This document shows, in pieces, positions 22,671-33,366 of a DNA stretch of 64,000 bases (position 1 is its first letter; every line of letters starts with the position of its first letter). Origin of the DNA: Abelmoschus esculentus (Eukaryota > Streptophyta > Magnoliopsida > Malvales > Malvaceae); the NCBI GenBank assembly GCA_035048815.1, contig JAUCBN010000054.1, forward strand, positions 10,416,001 through 10,480,000. Direction: 5' to 3'. The position numbers and the translations under genes are program-made. The notes under the pieces are model-generated. The model did not search any database and had not been told where the DNA came from. It saw only the letters and a list, made by a program, of their open reading frames with translations.

Positions 22671-23240
22671 GTTTTTAGGTATTTGTTTCCATTTTTCTTG
22701 GATTTTCTGTTGTTGGTGATGTTGGCAATTGGGATTATCTGATTTGTGTATTTACTAAACTAATTTTTACTTAATTGGGAATCTAGCACTAAATATGAAC
22801 CCTAGTTTAAATAAATATAAAACATATAAATAACTTAGGAAATTAATTTTATCTTAGGTAAGAGATAGAATCATTAATCTCACATCAGAAAATAAAAGGA
22901 AGTCTTGAAATATATAAATGATAACATTAGATATTTTATTAGATATTTTTAAGAAATAAGATAATAGCCTCGTAACAACTGATATCAATATGATCTTTTA
23001 ACCGTTTGATTTTATGCCAAACGCTTGTGAGTAAGGTAAACATAGTGAACAACCATTATAATTGATCAATCACGACAATGAAAATTCGTGACGAGGAAGT
23101 CATAAGGTTGAGTCAATGAGAATCACAAGGTTCAATGAAAGAGAATTTTATATATGAGAAAAGATCAGATTATTAATCCTATATAAAAAAGAAACAGTAA
23201 CAGAGATTTTTTATTTTTGAACGAAACACATGTTATTGTT
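22671..23240. other. Gene-free spacer
   Basis: AT-rich with no coding signal. The first 100 bp may be the old 3' untranslated part of the SIP1 fragment. The phrases AGATAGAATCATTAATC (22864) and AGATCAGATTATTAATCC (23164) are loosely similar repeats. Confidence 0.5.
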
Positions 23241-23249
23241 AAAAATTAT

Positions 23250-23560
23250 AAATTTATTGTAAATAAAATAAATAACAAGAATAAAATAGGAGAACAAAGA
23301 TGAGAGACAAAAGAGAAAAATTTGTATTATATTCTCAAAGTAGGGTTGTGTACAATGCTTTGTCCAAAAGTATATACTTATAAGCATAAGATGGAAACCC
23401 TAATTCCAATGGGTATTAAACCCTAATACTAAAACCCATTAAAGTTTAACTTAATATATGGATATCCACCACAAATAAATATATTCATAACAAAATTCAA
23501 TTTTTTATTTATATAATAATATATGGTTGTTGTTTAAATAAATATTCATTTAAAGAGAAA
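23250..23560 (-). repeat. Possible Copia LTR fragment, minus orientation
   Basis: Read on the minus strand the piece starts TGGATATCCATATATTAAG, passes AAACCCTAA-type words and a CTTATAAGTATATAC box, and ends in a pyrimidine-rich leader. That order is typical of a short LTR with its promoter. No primer site or partner LTR was found. Confidence 0.35.
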
Positions 23561-23929
23561 TTATTTACCAAAAAAAGTGATCAATTATTTGTGTTGTTGT
23601 TGGCCCCTTTTGAGTCCTAATGTTCCATCAATATTTAAATATATTATGAATATTTTTGCTGACAGATAGGAGTCGTTAAATATTAAATAGAATTTAAGGT
23701 TTAGGGTTTAATAATGTAGTAAAACATACAGATACCATGATTTTTATACATTAACTTTAGGATTATCTTGATGTGTTCTAATAAAATCTTAATTAATTTT
23801 TGTAAAACTAATATTGATTTTTTATATAACAAATATGTTAAATGACTTATTTTGTAATAAATTTTTAAGTTACCAAGTTAAAGTTAAGTTTCAAGTCAAA
23901 CCAAGAACTTTGAAATATTTTTTTTAAGT

Positions 23930-24945
23930 GTTTTTGTACGAGCGTATCGATACCACTAGAACAGGTATCGATACCGCTCTTTGTTTTTGAAAGCTTGTTC
24001 TTGAGACTAAGAACAAGTATCGATACACGTTTCGATATCGGGACCTCACTGCCAACAAATGTTTCAAACTCAGTATCGAACCATGCCTTGAGTTTTTAAT
24101 TAATTTAAAAATATTTAAAATTAAGGCTTAGTGTTTCGATACCTATATCCATACCCCAAAAATCCCTAACGGTTCTTTTAAACATTAAATGAGTTGACCG
24201 TTGGTGGCAGTTAAAGTTTTAAATGGTGGTTACTCCGTTTCGATACCCGTACTGATACCAAACTTCACAGTTTACTTCAGGTATCGATACCCGTTTCGAT
24301 ACGCCCTTTAATGAATGCATAACGTCTCTTTCTATTTGTGGTCTGTTTCAAAACAGGTAGCCTGTGTTTCGATACCAGTTCTATCAGAGTGCATTTATGA
24401 TGCAAAGAGAAGGCTCCAAAGTCTATATTTACATCTCCAACAATCCCAACGGTTAGAAATCAATGAGAAGGTATAAATTGAAGCATTTTGAGCAGCATTA
24501 ATAACTATTGAACCTCAAGCACCATCCAAGCACAAAAATCCAACTCCAAAGCTCTTTATTGCATATCTTGACTCCCAACTCTTTTATTTCAATTTGATTG
24601 TTTGTAATTGAGTTTGGGGAGAGTTTATTTGTATTTGGGGCAATATCTATCTTGTGAGAGATTTCAAATTTGCCTTGTTTTCATCTTTTTATCTTGTGAG
24701 GTTGAATTAATTCTTGGGTAGAAGAATTGATTCGAATTATAACGGTTATCCCTTGAACCGAGAAAAAGGTTGAATTCTTTAGTGAATTGGTTTCAAAATC
24801 CTTAGTGGGAGCTAAGGTAGTGGATGTAGAGCTTGTTTCAAAGCTTGAACCACTATAAATTGTGTGTTCTTCATTTTCTATCTTTCACCGAAAAACTTCC
24901 ACCAAAATTTTAAATTGCCAATTCAACCCCTCTTGGCCAACTTTA
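23930..24945 (+). repeat. LTR remnant (SIRE-like Copia?), rich in TATCGATACC words
   Basis: At least ten TATCGATACC/TTTCGATACC words occur at 23945-24375. Then come the phrase CCTTAGTGGGAGCTAAGG (24799), an ACCACTATAAAT box (24850) and an end near TTGCCAATTCAACCCCTCTT (24915-24934). The same order occurs in reverse at 2395-3250. There is no internal coding region next to it. Confidence 0.45.
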
Positions 24946-25144
24946 TAGATCGATCAACTCAACAATTTTTATACATTAAGTAAATATTCTTTTATCAATT
25001 TTTATGATTTTATAAGATAGAAAATTAAAACACATCTTTAATTATTAAAAAAAACAGCTAAAGCTGTCTGTAAACAATCTATAGAAAGCTACCCAGTGCA
25101 TCATGGGATATGTTTATTTCAATTGATGGTTTTCTAGTAATAAG

Positions 25145-25546
25145 TTAAGATGATCCTTTCCAAGGGTAACAAATTGGATTAAAACCCATCAAGCAAGGAC
25201 CATCGAGGTTCACTGTCCAATTACAGAACTTGCACACTGTTTCATCCCTCCCTTGCTCATAGATGTCGAACCGTTTCGTTATCCCGTTCCATTGAAAGGT
25301 GCAATGAAACAAGGTATTCCCCCAAAAGCTGGGGCGAAAGTGGAATTCGTAGTAGCTGTCATAACTAAGTTTATGGACACCGAGATCGTCGTCCTCCGAT
25401 TTGCAATGGACGATGAGATCCTCCCTTGAAGCCAGGATGTTATAGATCTTTACATGCGTTTTGTGTGGAATGGGGCCTACACCTATTCCGCTCACGGCCG
25501 AAACCGATATTAAAATGAGCAACAAGATGTTCGACAAAGGATTCAT
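25145..25546 (-). CDS. Plant S-protein homologue, copy 4
   Basis: A single-exon gene of 133 residues from ATG 25546, chosen because MNP is the start in the paralogues and the TATA box is about 45 bp upstream. A longer in-frame ORF reaches 25621 but would begin upstream of the TATA box. The signal peptide is residues 1-20 (ILLLILISVSAVSG core). HCKSEDDDLG, a YYEFHFRPSF strand, TLFHCTFQWNG and the FDIYEQ strand are present. Cysteines are at 48, 82, 105, 108, 118 and 126. CNW replaces the CVW of the others, and the tail CYPWKGSS is three residues longer. The gene is intact and among the more divergent members. Confidence 0.9.
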   Translation of the reverse strand: MNPLSNILLLILISVSAVSGIGVGPIPHKTHVKIYNILASREDLIVHCKSEDDDLGVHKLSYDSYYEFHFRPSFWGNTLFHCTFQWNGITKRFDIYEQGRDETVCKFCNWTVNLDGPCLMGFNPICYPWKGSS

Positions 25547-25740
25547 GTTTGCTTCTTGTGATTGAAAGAATGACATATGATATGAGCTTATAAAGCATTT
25601 TGGAAGTGAAGGAGGCGACACTCAATTGATTCAATCCAGATCATCCAATTTGGGTAATAGAATACAAAGATGGAAATAAGTTCAACATTTATGGAAAGTT
25701 TATACCAAATATTTTTGTGTAATATTGTAGATTTAAAGAT
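25547..25740 (-). promoter_or_regulatory. Promoter of SPH copy 4
   Basis: The TATA box (CTTATAAAGC, 25588-25597, read on the minus strand) and the leader motif CATATGTCATTC lie before the ATG. The upstream block GATTCAATCCAGATCATCCA and ACAAAGATGGAAATAAG is at 25628-25680. This is the closest match to the orphan blocks at 358-510 and 26872/35649. Confidence 0.6.
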
Positions 25741-25937
25741 TAAATGTAAAAAATATATATGATAAATATGAATGGATTATTTCTGGATAGTATTGAGTCA
25801 AATATTTTTTTTAAATTATATATAAATTCGATAAAATTTAACTTTACCTTAACAAAAATTCAACTCAATTCAAACCTTATTTTTTGTTAAAAAAATACAA
25901 CCCAATTAGATCAATTTGAGTTGAATCCACCCAAATT

Positions 25938-26770
25938 AGGGATGTAAACGAACGAACAAGAACAAGATTTTTCGTTCGTGAACAGTTCGGCGGGAAGTTC
26001 GTTTATGTTCGTTTATTTATTAAACGAACGAACATGAACAAGATTTTTCGTTCGTTTAGTTAAACAAACGAATATGAACAAAGGGCTCATTCGTTCATTT
26101 ATGTTCATGAACGTTCGGTAATCTGTCCGTTTATGTTCGTTCATTCATTTATGTTCGTTCGTTTATGTTCGTTTAAATCTATTCACATATATCTATAAGG
26201 GTGAGCATTAGATCAAGTAAGTCGAGTCAAAAAATTTTGAGTTACTCAAGTTGATAAGTCTTATTTTATGACTCGTTAAAAAATTTATTGTTATAGGTTA
26301 GGGGTGTTTATTGTTCAGTTAAACCGATTTATTGAATCGAACCAAAACAAAACTAGTTAATCAGTTAAATTTTAGGTTTCATCTAATAATTAAGAGTTTT
26401 TTTTAATTTTAATTATCGACTAATTCGATTTAAAATCAATTGATTAGCTGAATTAATCAAATTAATAAAAAATATTAAATATTTAGCATATTATATATGT
26501 TATTTATGTTTGTTTATTTATGTTCGTTGACATTCATTTATGTTCGTTCGTTTACGTTCAATTTTGTTTTTTTGTTTATGTTCGTTCGCTTACATTCGTT
26601 TATCATTTAAACGAACGAACATAAATGAACATGAACAAGCTACAATCCTTAACGAATGAACACGAACAAGAAAATTTGTGTTCGTTTATGTTCGTGTTCG
26701 TTCATTTGTTTGGTTAAAGTTAAACGAACGTGCATGAACACACCCTCGTTTGGTTCGTTTACAACCTTAA
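25938..26770. mobile_element. hAT-like non-autonomous element with GTTCGTTTATGTTCGTT-type ends
   Basis: The 833-bp insert is flanked by a perfect 8-bp duplication CCCAAATT (25930-25937, 26771-26778). Its ends are AGGGATGTAAACGAACG and, inverted, TTAAGGTTGTAAACGAACC. Dense AACGAACGAACA / TGTTCGTTCGTT words fill both subterminal zones in opposite orientation. The homologous stretch near 265 has a single CCCAAAT and no insert. There is no transposase. A GGGTGAGCATTAGATCAAGT piece inside (26203) may be another small MITE. Confidence 0.75.
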
Positions 26771-26871
26771 CCCAAATTGAATAAAATAACATCCCTAGAT
26801 AACAAGTATTAAAATAATAAAACAATAATTTTTCACAGTTTACTGACTATTTAGTAATAATATGGCATTTT

Positions 26872-26927
26872 AGAAGTGAAGTAGACAACCCTCATTTGAT
26901 TCAATCCAGATCATCCAATTTTGGTAA
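26872..26927. repeat. Duplicated block D2, left part, with orphan SPH promoter
   Basis: Matches 358-415. It carries GATTCAATCCAGATCATCCA and is cut after GGTAA by the retrotransposon. It resumes at 35644 with GGTAATATAAT. Confidence 0.7.
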
Positions 26928-28401
26928 TGTAACACCTTTATTTTTGAAAAAAAAAGAAAAGAGAAATTGTGGTTGGGGGAGTGTTTAACCCACGACCTCC
27001 TTGTTTTCAACCGGTTACCCAACCATTAAGCTAAAGAGCTCTTGTGAACTAAAATCCCTCATCCCACTCTTAATCTGAACCTGTTTCGGTGAGTTTATAA
27101 TAATATTAATATTCGAGTTTTTGTCCATTACTGTATTAGAAACCCTATTCTTTCAGATGTAAAAAAAATCCCATATTCGAGTCTCCTCTTGTCCCTCTCG
27201 CCAGCCACCACCGAATCACCGATCTCCTTCTTCGGCCGTCCATAGGTGTCACCGTCGCCACCGTCAGAACCGTAGCAGTCTCCCGATCAAAACCCCTCCA
27301 TCAACACACCGAGTCGCCGCCCGTATCGCCCAAAATCGAGGCCGAGAGCTTCAAAGATTCTAAGGTCTAAACCATTCTAAGATTCGTCGATTTGGCCTCC
27401 GATCGACGCCGTTTCAGCGCATCGCCGGTCCTGTAGTGCTCCCCATCTGAGGCCGACCGAAACCCCTCCGACCTCGCACCTATTCGACGTTGGCAAGCCT
27501 CTCATCGGAGAAGTCCGATCCGGTTAGGGTTTGGTAGGTTTGGTGTGTAGATATAACCCCTTTTCAAACTATTTTCTGGGTTTAATGAATTGTTACGGTG
27601 TTTTTGGTTTTTCTGGTGAGAAATCCAAACTGTATGAGTCTTTTCCGACCGTTTAGAGTCGCGCGTGGCCTGCATGCACCGCCGGAGGCGATTTCCGGCC
27701 ACCGTGAATGGCTGCTGGGAGCCAACCGGTCCGAACCGGTCTAACCCGAGTCAAACCAACCTTGAACCAGTGAACTCGAACCGAACCGCTTCAACCCGGA
27801 CCAAACCGGTAAACCTTTAAGGTAATCCCTTAGGCCTTTACATTCGCCTTATTGGGCTTAGGTTAATGCCTGTATTAGATACTATTCTGGGGATCTATAT
27901 CCAGTAATTTGGTTGAAGGGTAGCATAACATGCATATACATGACCTGATTTTCTGTTATTATTGTTTATTAATTTTACTCGTGTTTTGTATGCACTGTTG
28001 GAACACACTGGGCTCCATAGCTCATACTTGTTTTCTTTTTCCTTTCAGATATTCGTAGATAGGCATCCCGAATTTGGCATTTGGAGGATCTATACCTTTT
28101 TTGGTTATACTTTGATGTAATATTTTAAAATTTTCCAGTTTACGTTTAAGGTGACATGTTCCTATATCTTATTACTAGTGGTAAAAATGTATTATTTATG
28201 TTATTGGTTTTGCGAATTATTTTGTAAACAATGTTTTCAGGACACCTTGTTTTGGTAGCACTTTTACATGTTTTAAGTGATATTCAAATTTATCTTTTAT
28301 TCGTACGAGTTATTTGATTTTACTTGAAACTTGATTTATAATTAAAGAACAATTGATCACTCTAGTCGGGCTTCTCGCCTAGGCTGGTTTAGGGGGTTAT
28401 A
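26928..28401 (+). repeat. 5' LTR of the Tekay-like element (1474 bp, internally deleted)
   Basis: Runs from TGTAACACC to AGGGGGTTATA, a decayed TGTTACA-type end. Relative to the 3' LTR it lacks about 890 bp between 27818 and 27819 (3' LTR 34170-35058). It keeps about 85 bp near 27280-27365 that the 3' LTR lacks. A GC-rich stretch (27180-27540) and an array of AACCGG/CCGAACC words (27715-27815) lie inside. Confidence 0.88.
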
Positions 28402-28582
28402 TTTAGTTGGTATCAGAGCTTTGGTTTTATGACCCTCGGACCGTCATGGGTCCTAAATAAAATATTTTATGTTACACTGTTATGAATTAATATCTGTAAT
28501 GTAACACCCCGACCCGGATGTATGGTTCTTTGATGCCAATTCTAATCTCCTAAATTTAATCCTTGTAGATTTCCTAAACTTT

Positions 28583-30325
28583 ATGAGTGCCCGTAGAGCT
28601 CGCCGAACCACCCGGGGGCGTGGTCGGGAGACCAGTTTTGCTGATCTTGTAGAGGAGCCTATTAGTGATCCTCTACCCATCATTCCTCCGGACCCACCTG
28701 TTCCCACAAGTACCACCGTACCGCCCAATCCTCAACCTGCTACAGGTATTGATATGTCTACCCCAGTTAGAGGGGCATCAGTACCGAGCATTGAGCCTGC
28801 TGCTATAATGACAGATGAGACCCTTAGTAGACAGTTCCTTCAGTTGATTCAGGGAGCTTTTAAAGTTTCGAGTGTGATGCCAGATACACCTATCTCTCAG
28901 ATCCTAATTACTAATGGAGTGAGAACCTTTTCTGGATCCTTGACTGGTGCACCTTCAAATGCAGAGACATGGTTGTATGATACAGAGATACAGATGGATC
29001 AGTTGGGTTTGGAGCTAGCTAAGAGATACCTAGGAGTTGTGTCTATGCTTGATGGTAGTGCCCACATCTTGTGGGAGTCTGTGGTTAGCAGTGTATCCTC
29101 CGATAAGCTGACATGGGACTTTTTCAAGGAACGGTTCAAGAATCGTTATCGTGGTGATCGATATATGAGAGAGAGGCGTCAGACCTTTAGAGACTTAGTA
29201 CAAGGTACCATGACAGTGGCCGAGTATGAGCTTTAGTTTCTGGATTTGATGAGATATGATACTGGGATAGTGGCCACAGAGAAAGATAAATGTGATAAAT
29301 TTCTTAAGGGTTTCCGCATTGGTATCCGAGACCATGTAGCCATGCATCATGATGTGATATTTGAGGATCTGGTGAACCGGGCAAAGAATAATGAGGATTT
29401 GGAGAAACTTTCTAATATCCAGGCTATGAGAGATCAGGATCGAGAGCGGGGCAGATATAGGGACCTTAGGGAGGACCGTGGTCGATCTAGGGGATATATC
29501 AGCCATGGTGAGTCTTATAGTCGCCCTGATAAGAGGGCTCGATCTAAACCGAGTCAGAGAGGTGGCTTCTATCATCGGCCTACCACACCTCAAGACTCTT
29601 CTGTTAGCCGGGGTGGTTCTTCTGGGATCTCATCTGTACTTGTGTGCGACTTTTGTTGCAACATGCATAGGGGCGAGTGTAGGAAGAAGACTAGAGCTTG
29701 TTTCCGATGTGGATCTTCCGAGCATTTTCTGAGAGACTGCCCTCATCCACCCTTCATCAGTCGACCATCGACTCAGACTCCTGTGCGCTATCAGACACCT
29801 TCTAGATCACAGACATCCATTCAGACACTCGCTTCGGGACGTTTTCAGGGTAGAGCTTCTGGGTCTACTGTTAGATCCGATACCAGGAGTCGAGGCCACC
29901 AGGGTGGTGGGCCATCTATTTCTAAGGCTCGTCAGTCAACGCTAGTATATGCCACCAGACATAGGGATGACCGAGACGAGCCAGATGTTATCGCAAGTAC
30001 CTTTACCATCTTTTCTATTTCGTACTTTGCTTTGCTTGACAATGGCTCCACCCACTCTTACATATCTAAGTCAATATCTGAACATCTTTCGATCTTAGTT
30101 GAGTATACTGAGAGTTTTGTTACCATTATGAGCCCAGTGGGCCAATATTTATCAATGGATAAGGTTTTCAGGAGATGTCCCCTTGTTGTGGAAGGGGAAG
30201 TGTTTTTGGCGGATCTCATGGAACTTCCTTTAGAGGAGTTCAATCTAATTTTGGGAATGGATTGGTTAATCGAGCATCGTGTTAGTCTGGACTGTGAGAC
30301 CAAAAGGGCCACTTTAAAGACTTAA
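28583..30325 (+). pseudogene. gag-protease region of the Tekay-like element
   Basis: One reading frame, broken by a single TAG at 29234-29236 where CAG is expected (YEL-stop-FLDLM). Residues 1-20 are arginine-rich. The gag core (ETWLYDTEIQMDQLGL, LTWDFFKERFKNRY) is at 28960-29160. A CX2CX4HX4C zinc knuckle (CFRCGSSEHFLRDC) is at 29698-29739. The protease motif is LLDNGSTHSYIS near 30036; family members usually have D-S/T-G there, so the N in DNG may weaken it. The frame ends with LGMDWLIEH and TAA at 30323-30325. Confidence 0.85.
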
Positions 30326-33300
30326 GATAGACGGTCTTTAGTTTTGGTTGGTGAACGACGAGGATTTTTGTCCAATGTGGTATCGATTTTGTCTGCTGAC
30401 AGGTTGATCCGAAAAGGATATGAGACCTTTATTGCCTGTTTCCTTAACACAAAGGGTTCTCTATCTAAGATCGAAGAAATTCGCACGGTTAGCGATTTTT
30501 TTAATGTTTTTCCTGAGGACTTGCATGGTCTTCCTCCAGACAGTGAGTTTGAGTTTGAGATTGAGACTTATCTCGGATCAACACCAGTTTCTATGGCCCC
30601 GTACCGTATGGCTCTAAAGGAGTTAAAGGAGTTGGAGGTTTAGTTACAAGAATTGCTTGATAGAGGGTTCATCCGACCTAGCTCTTCACCTTGGGGAGCT
30701 CCAGTTCTCTTTGTTAAGAAGAAGGATGATTCCATTCGGTTGTGCATCGACTACCGAAAGCTAAACAAGTTGACCGTGAAAAACAAGTATCCTTTTACCC
30801 AGCATTGATGATCTTTTTGATCAGTTCCGGGGAGACACAGTTTTCTCAAAGATTGATCTTCGATCTGGGTATTACCAGTTAAAGATTAAGGGCTCGGATG
30901 TTGCTAAGACTACTATCCGTACCATATATGGCCACTATGAGTTCTTAGTGATGCCTTTCGGTTTAACCAATGCCCCTACAGCTTTTATGGATATGATGAA
31001 CCATATCTTTTGAATCTACCTAGATAAGTTTGTTGTGGTGTTTATTCATTATATCCTGGTTTACTCTCGCTCAGAGGACGAGCATGTGGGGGCATCTGAG
31101 AGTTGTGTTGCAGACTCTCAGGGAGCATCGATTGTATGACAAGCTAAGTAAATGCGAGTTTTGGCTTAGTGAGGTGACTTTTCTAGGGCATGTTTTAGCT
31201 AAAGGTATCAAGGTGGACCCGAGTAAAATTGATGCAATCACTAGTTGGAAACCTCCCAGAAATGTGTCTAAGATCTGCAGTTTTCTGGGCTTAGCTGGGT
31301 ATTATCGACGCTTTGTCAAGTGTTTTTCCATTATAGCATCCCCTTTGACCAAGCTTCTAAGGAAAGATGTTCCATTTGTGTGGTCTGAGGCCCAACAGTT
31401 TAGTTTTGATTAGTTAAAATCAGTTTTGACCCGAGCTCTAGTTTTGACCCAACCTGAGTTAGGAAAGGACTTTATAGTTTACAGTGATGCTTCGCATTCT
31501 GGTCTTGGTTGTGTTTCGATGCAGGATGGTAAGGTGATCGCTTATGCGTCATGCCAGCTAAGACCACACGAGCATAATTATCCTACTCATGATCTTGAGC
31601 TTGCAGCTGTGGTTTTTACTCTAAAAATCTAGAGACACTATCTCTACGGAGAAAAGTGTTATATCTTTACCGATCATAAGAGCCTGAATTACCTCCTTAC
31701 CCAGAAGGAGCTTAATCTGAGACAACGTCGTTGGTTGGAGCCTCTTAAGGACTATGACTGTGAAATTGAGTATTACCCGGGTAAAGCCAATTCTGTAGCA
31801 TATGCTTTAAGTCGTAAGACCATATCAGATCTTAGATCCTTGTTTGCTGGGTTGAGTATATATGATGATGGTAGCCTATTGGCTGAGTTGCGGGTTAAAC
31901 CGACTTTGGCTGAGCAGATTAGGGCTAAGCAACGGTTGGATGACTCTTTGCTTCCTGTTATACAACTAGTTGAGTAAGGATCCACTATTGTTTATTCTTT
32001 TGATCAGGATGGAGTTCTTTGTTTTGATGGTCGTTACTGTGTACCCAACAATCCCAAGTTGAGACAGACCATTCTCAGTGAGGCTCATAGTAGTCCTTAT
32101 GCTATGCATCCTGGAGGAGATAAAATGTATCAGAATCTAAAACAGAGATACCGTTGGATAGATATGAAAAAGGATATCTTAGACTATGTATCCAAATGTT
32201 TGACTTGTCAGCAGGTGAAAGCAAAACATCAACATCATTCTGGTCTTTTACAGCCTATCAGGATTCCTGAATAGAAATGGGAACGAATCATGATAGACTT
32301 TGTTACTGGTTTGCCCTTGACCCCGTCTAGGAAGGATTCTGTCTGGGTTGTTGTGGATAGACTCACAAAGTCAGTCACTTTATTCTTGTTTGGATCACTT
32401 ATTCTCTAGAAAAGTTGGCCAAACTGTATATTTCTGAGATTGTCAGATTGCATGGAGTACCCTTATCTATCATTTCTAACCGAGATCCGAGGTTTACTTC
32501 CCGTTTCTGGACAGCTTTACAGTCTGCTTTAGGTACTCGCCTGAATTTCAGTACGTCTTTTCATCCTCAGACAGATGGTTAGTCTAAAAGAGTGATACAG
32601 ATCCTAGAGGATATGTTACAAGGTTGTGTGCTAGATTTTCAAGGGGGAAAATTCTTACCATTGACAGAGTTTGCTTATAATAATAGTTACCAGGCTAGCA
32701 TCTGTATGGCACCTTATGAGGCTTTGTATGGTCGTAAGTATCGTACTCCTATCTGTTGGAATGAGTTGTATGATCGGAAAAATTTGGGTCCCGAGTTCAT
32801 TTAGGAAACTGAGGATACTGTCAGATTGATCCGAGATCATCTGAAGGAAGCTTTTACCATACATAAATCTTATGCGGATCGGAGGAGAAAAGATATCGAG
32901 TTTAAGGTTGGTGATTAGGTTTTCTTAAAAGTCTCTCCATGGAAGAAAGTTCTGAGATTTGGGCGTAAAGGCAAGTTGAGCCCGAGATATATCGAACCAT
33001 ACCGTATTCTGAAAAGAGTTGGGCCTGTTGCATATCATCTTGAGTTACTTCCTTAGCTTAGTCATATTCATGATGTATTTCATGTATCTATGTTAAGACG
33101 GTACCATCCGAACCCGAGTCACATTATTCTGGTTCAAGATGTTGAGCTACGACCAGACTTATCCTATGAGGAGGAACCTGTTCAGATCCTTGAGTTTGAT
33201 GAGAGATTTTTGAGAAGAAGACGTATCCCTATGGTTAAAGTTCAGTGGAGAAAACGAAGCCCTTCTGAGTCCACCTGGGAGATTGAGGAATTTATGAGGG

Positions 33301-33356
33301 ACCAGTTCCCACATCTGTTCAGTTCAAGTAATTTTGAGGAAGAAATTTCTTTTTAG
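30326..33356 (+). pseudogene. pol region of the Tekay-like element (RT, RNase H, integrase, chromodomain-like tail)
   Basis: Reverse transcriptase shows LCIDYRKLNKLTVKNKYPF, then a frameshift near 30800, then FSKIDLRSGYYQLKI and MPFGLTNAPTAF. The catalytic FIDD-type box is FIHY (31041-31052), so both catalytic aspartates are gone. RNase H (31410-31720) keeps YSDASHSGLG, LELAAVVF and FTDHKSL. Integrase has the H-H-C-C finger (EAHSSPYAMHPG...CLTCQQVK, 32085-32220) and IDFVTGLP. The second catalytic aspartate is N (ISNRDPRF, 32478-32480) and the glutamate is K after a stop (32580-32588). The tail (33090-33356) has a chromodomain-like VKVQWRKRSPSESTWE. Most stops are TAG in place of CAG or TGG. 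Confidence 0.85.
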
Positions 33357-33366
33357 GGGGGAGAGT

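Noticed and set aside
25547..25621. Upstream ATG extending SPH copy 4 to 158 residues
   Set aside because: The extra part spans the TATA box and leader shared with the paralogues and would put the signal peptide inside the protein; the MNP start is used. The same applies to copies 5 and 6.
27180..27540. GC-rich stretch that looks like a gene start
   Set aside because: The same stretch occurs in both LTRs of the Tekay-like element (33600-33900), so it is LTR sequence.
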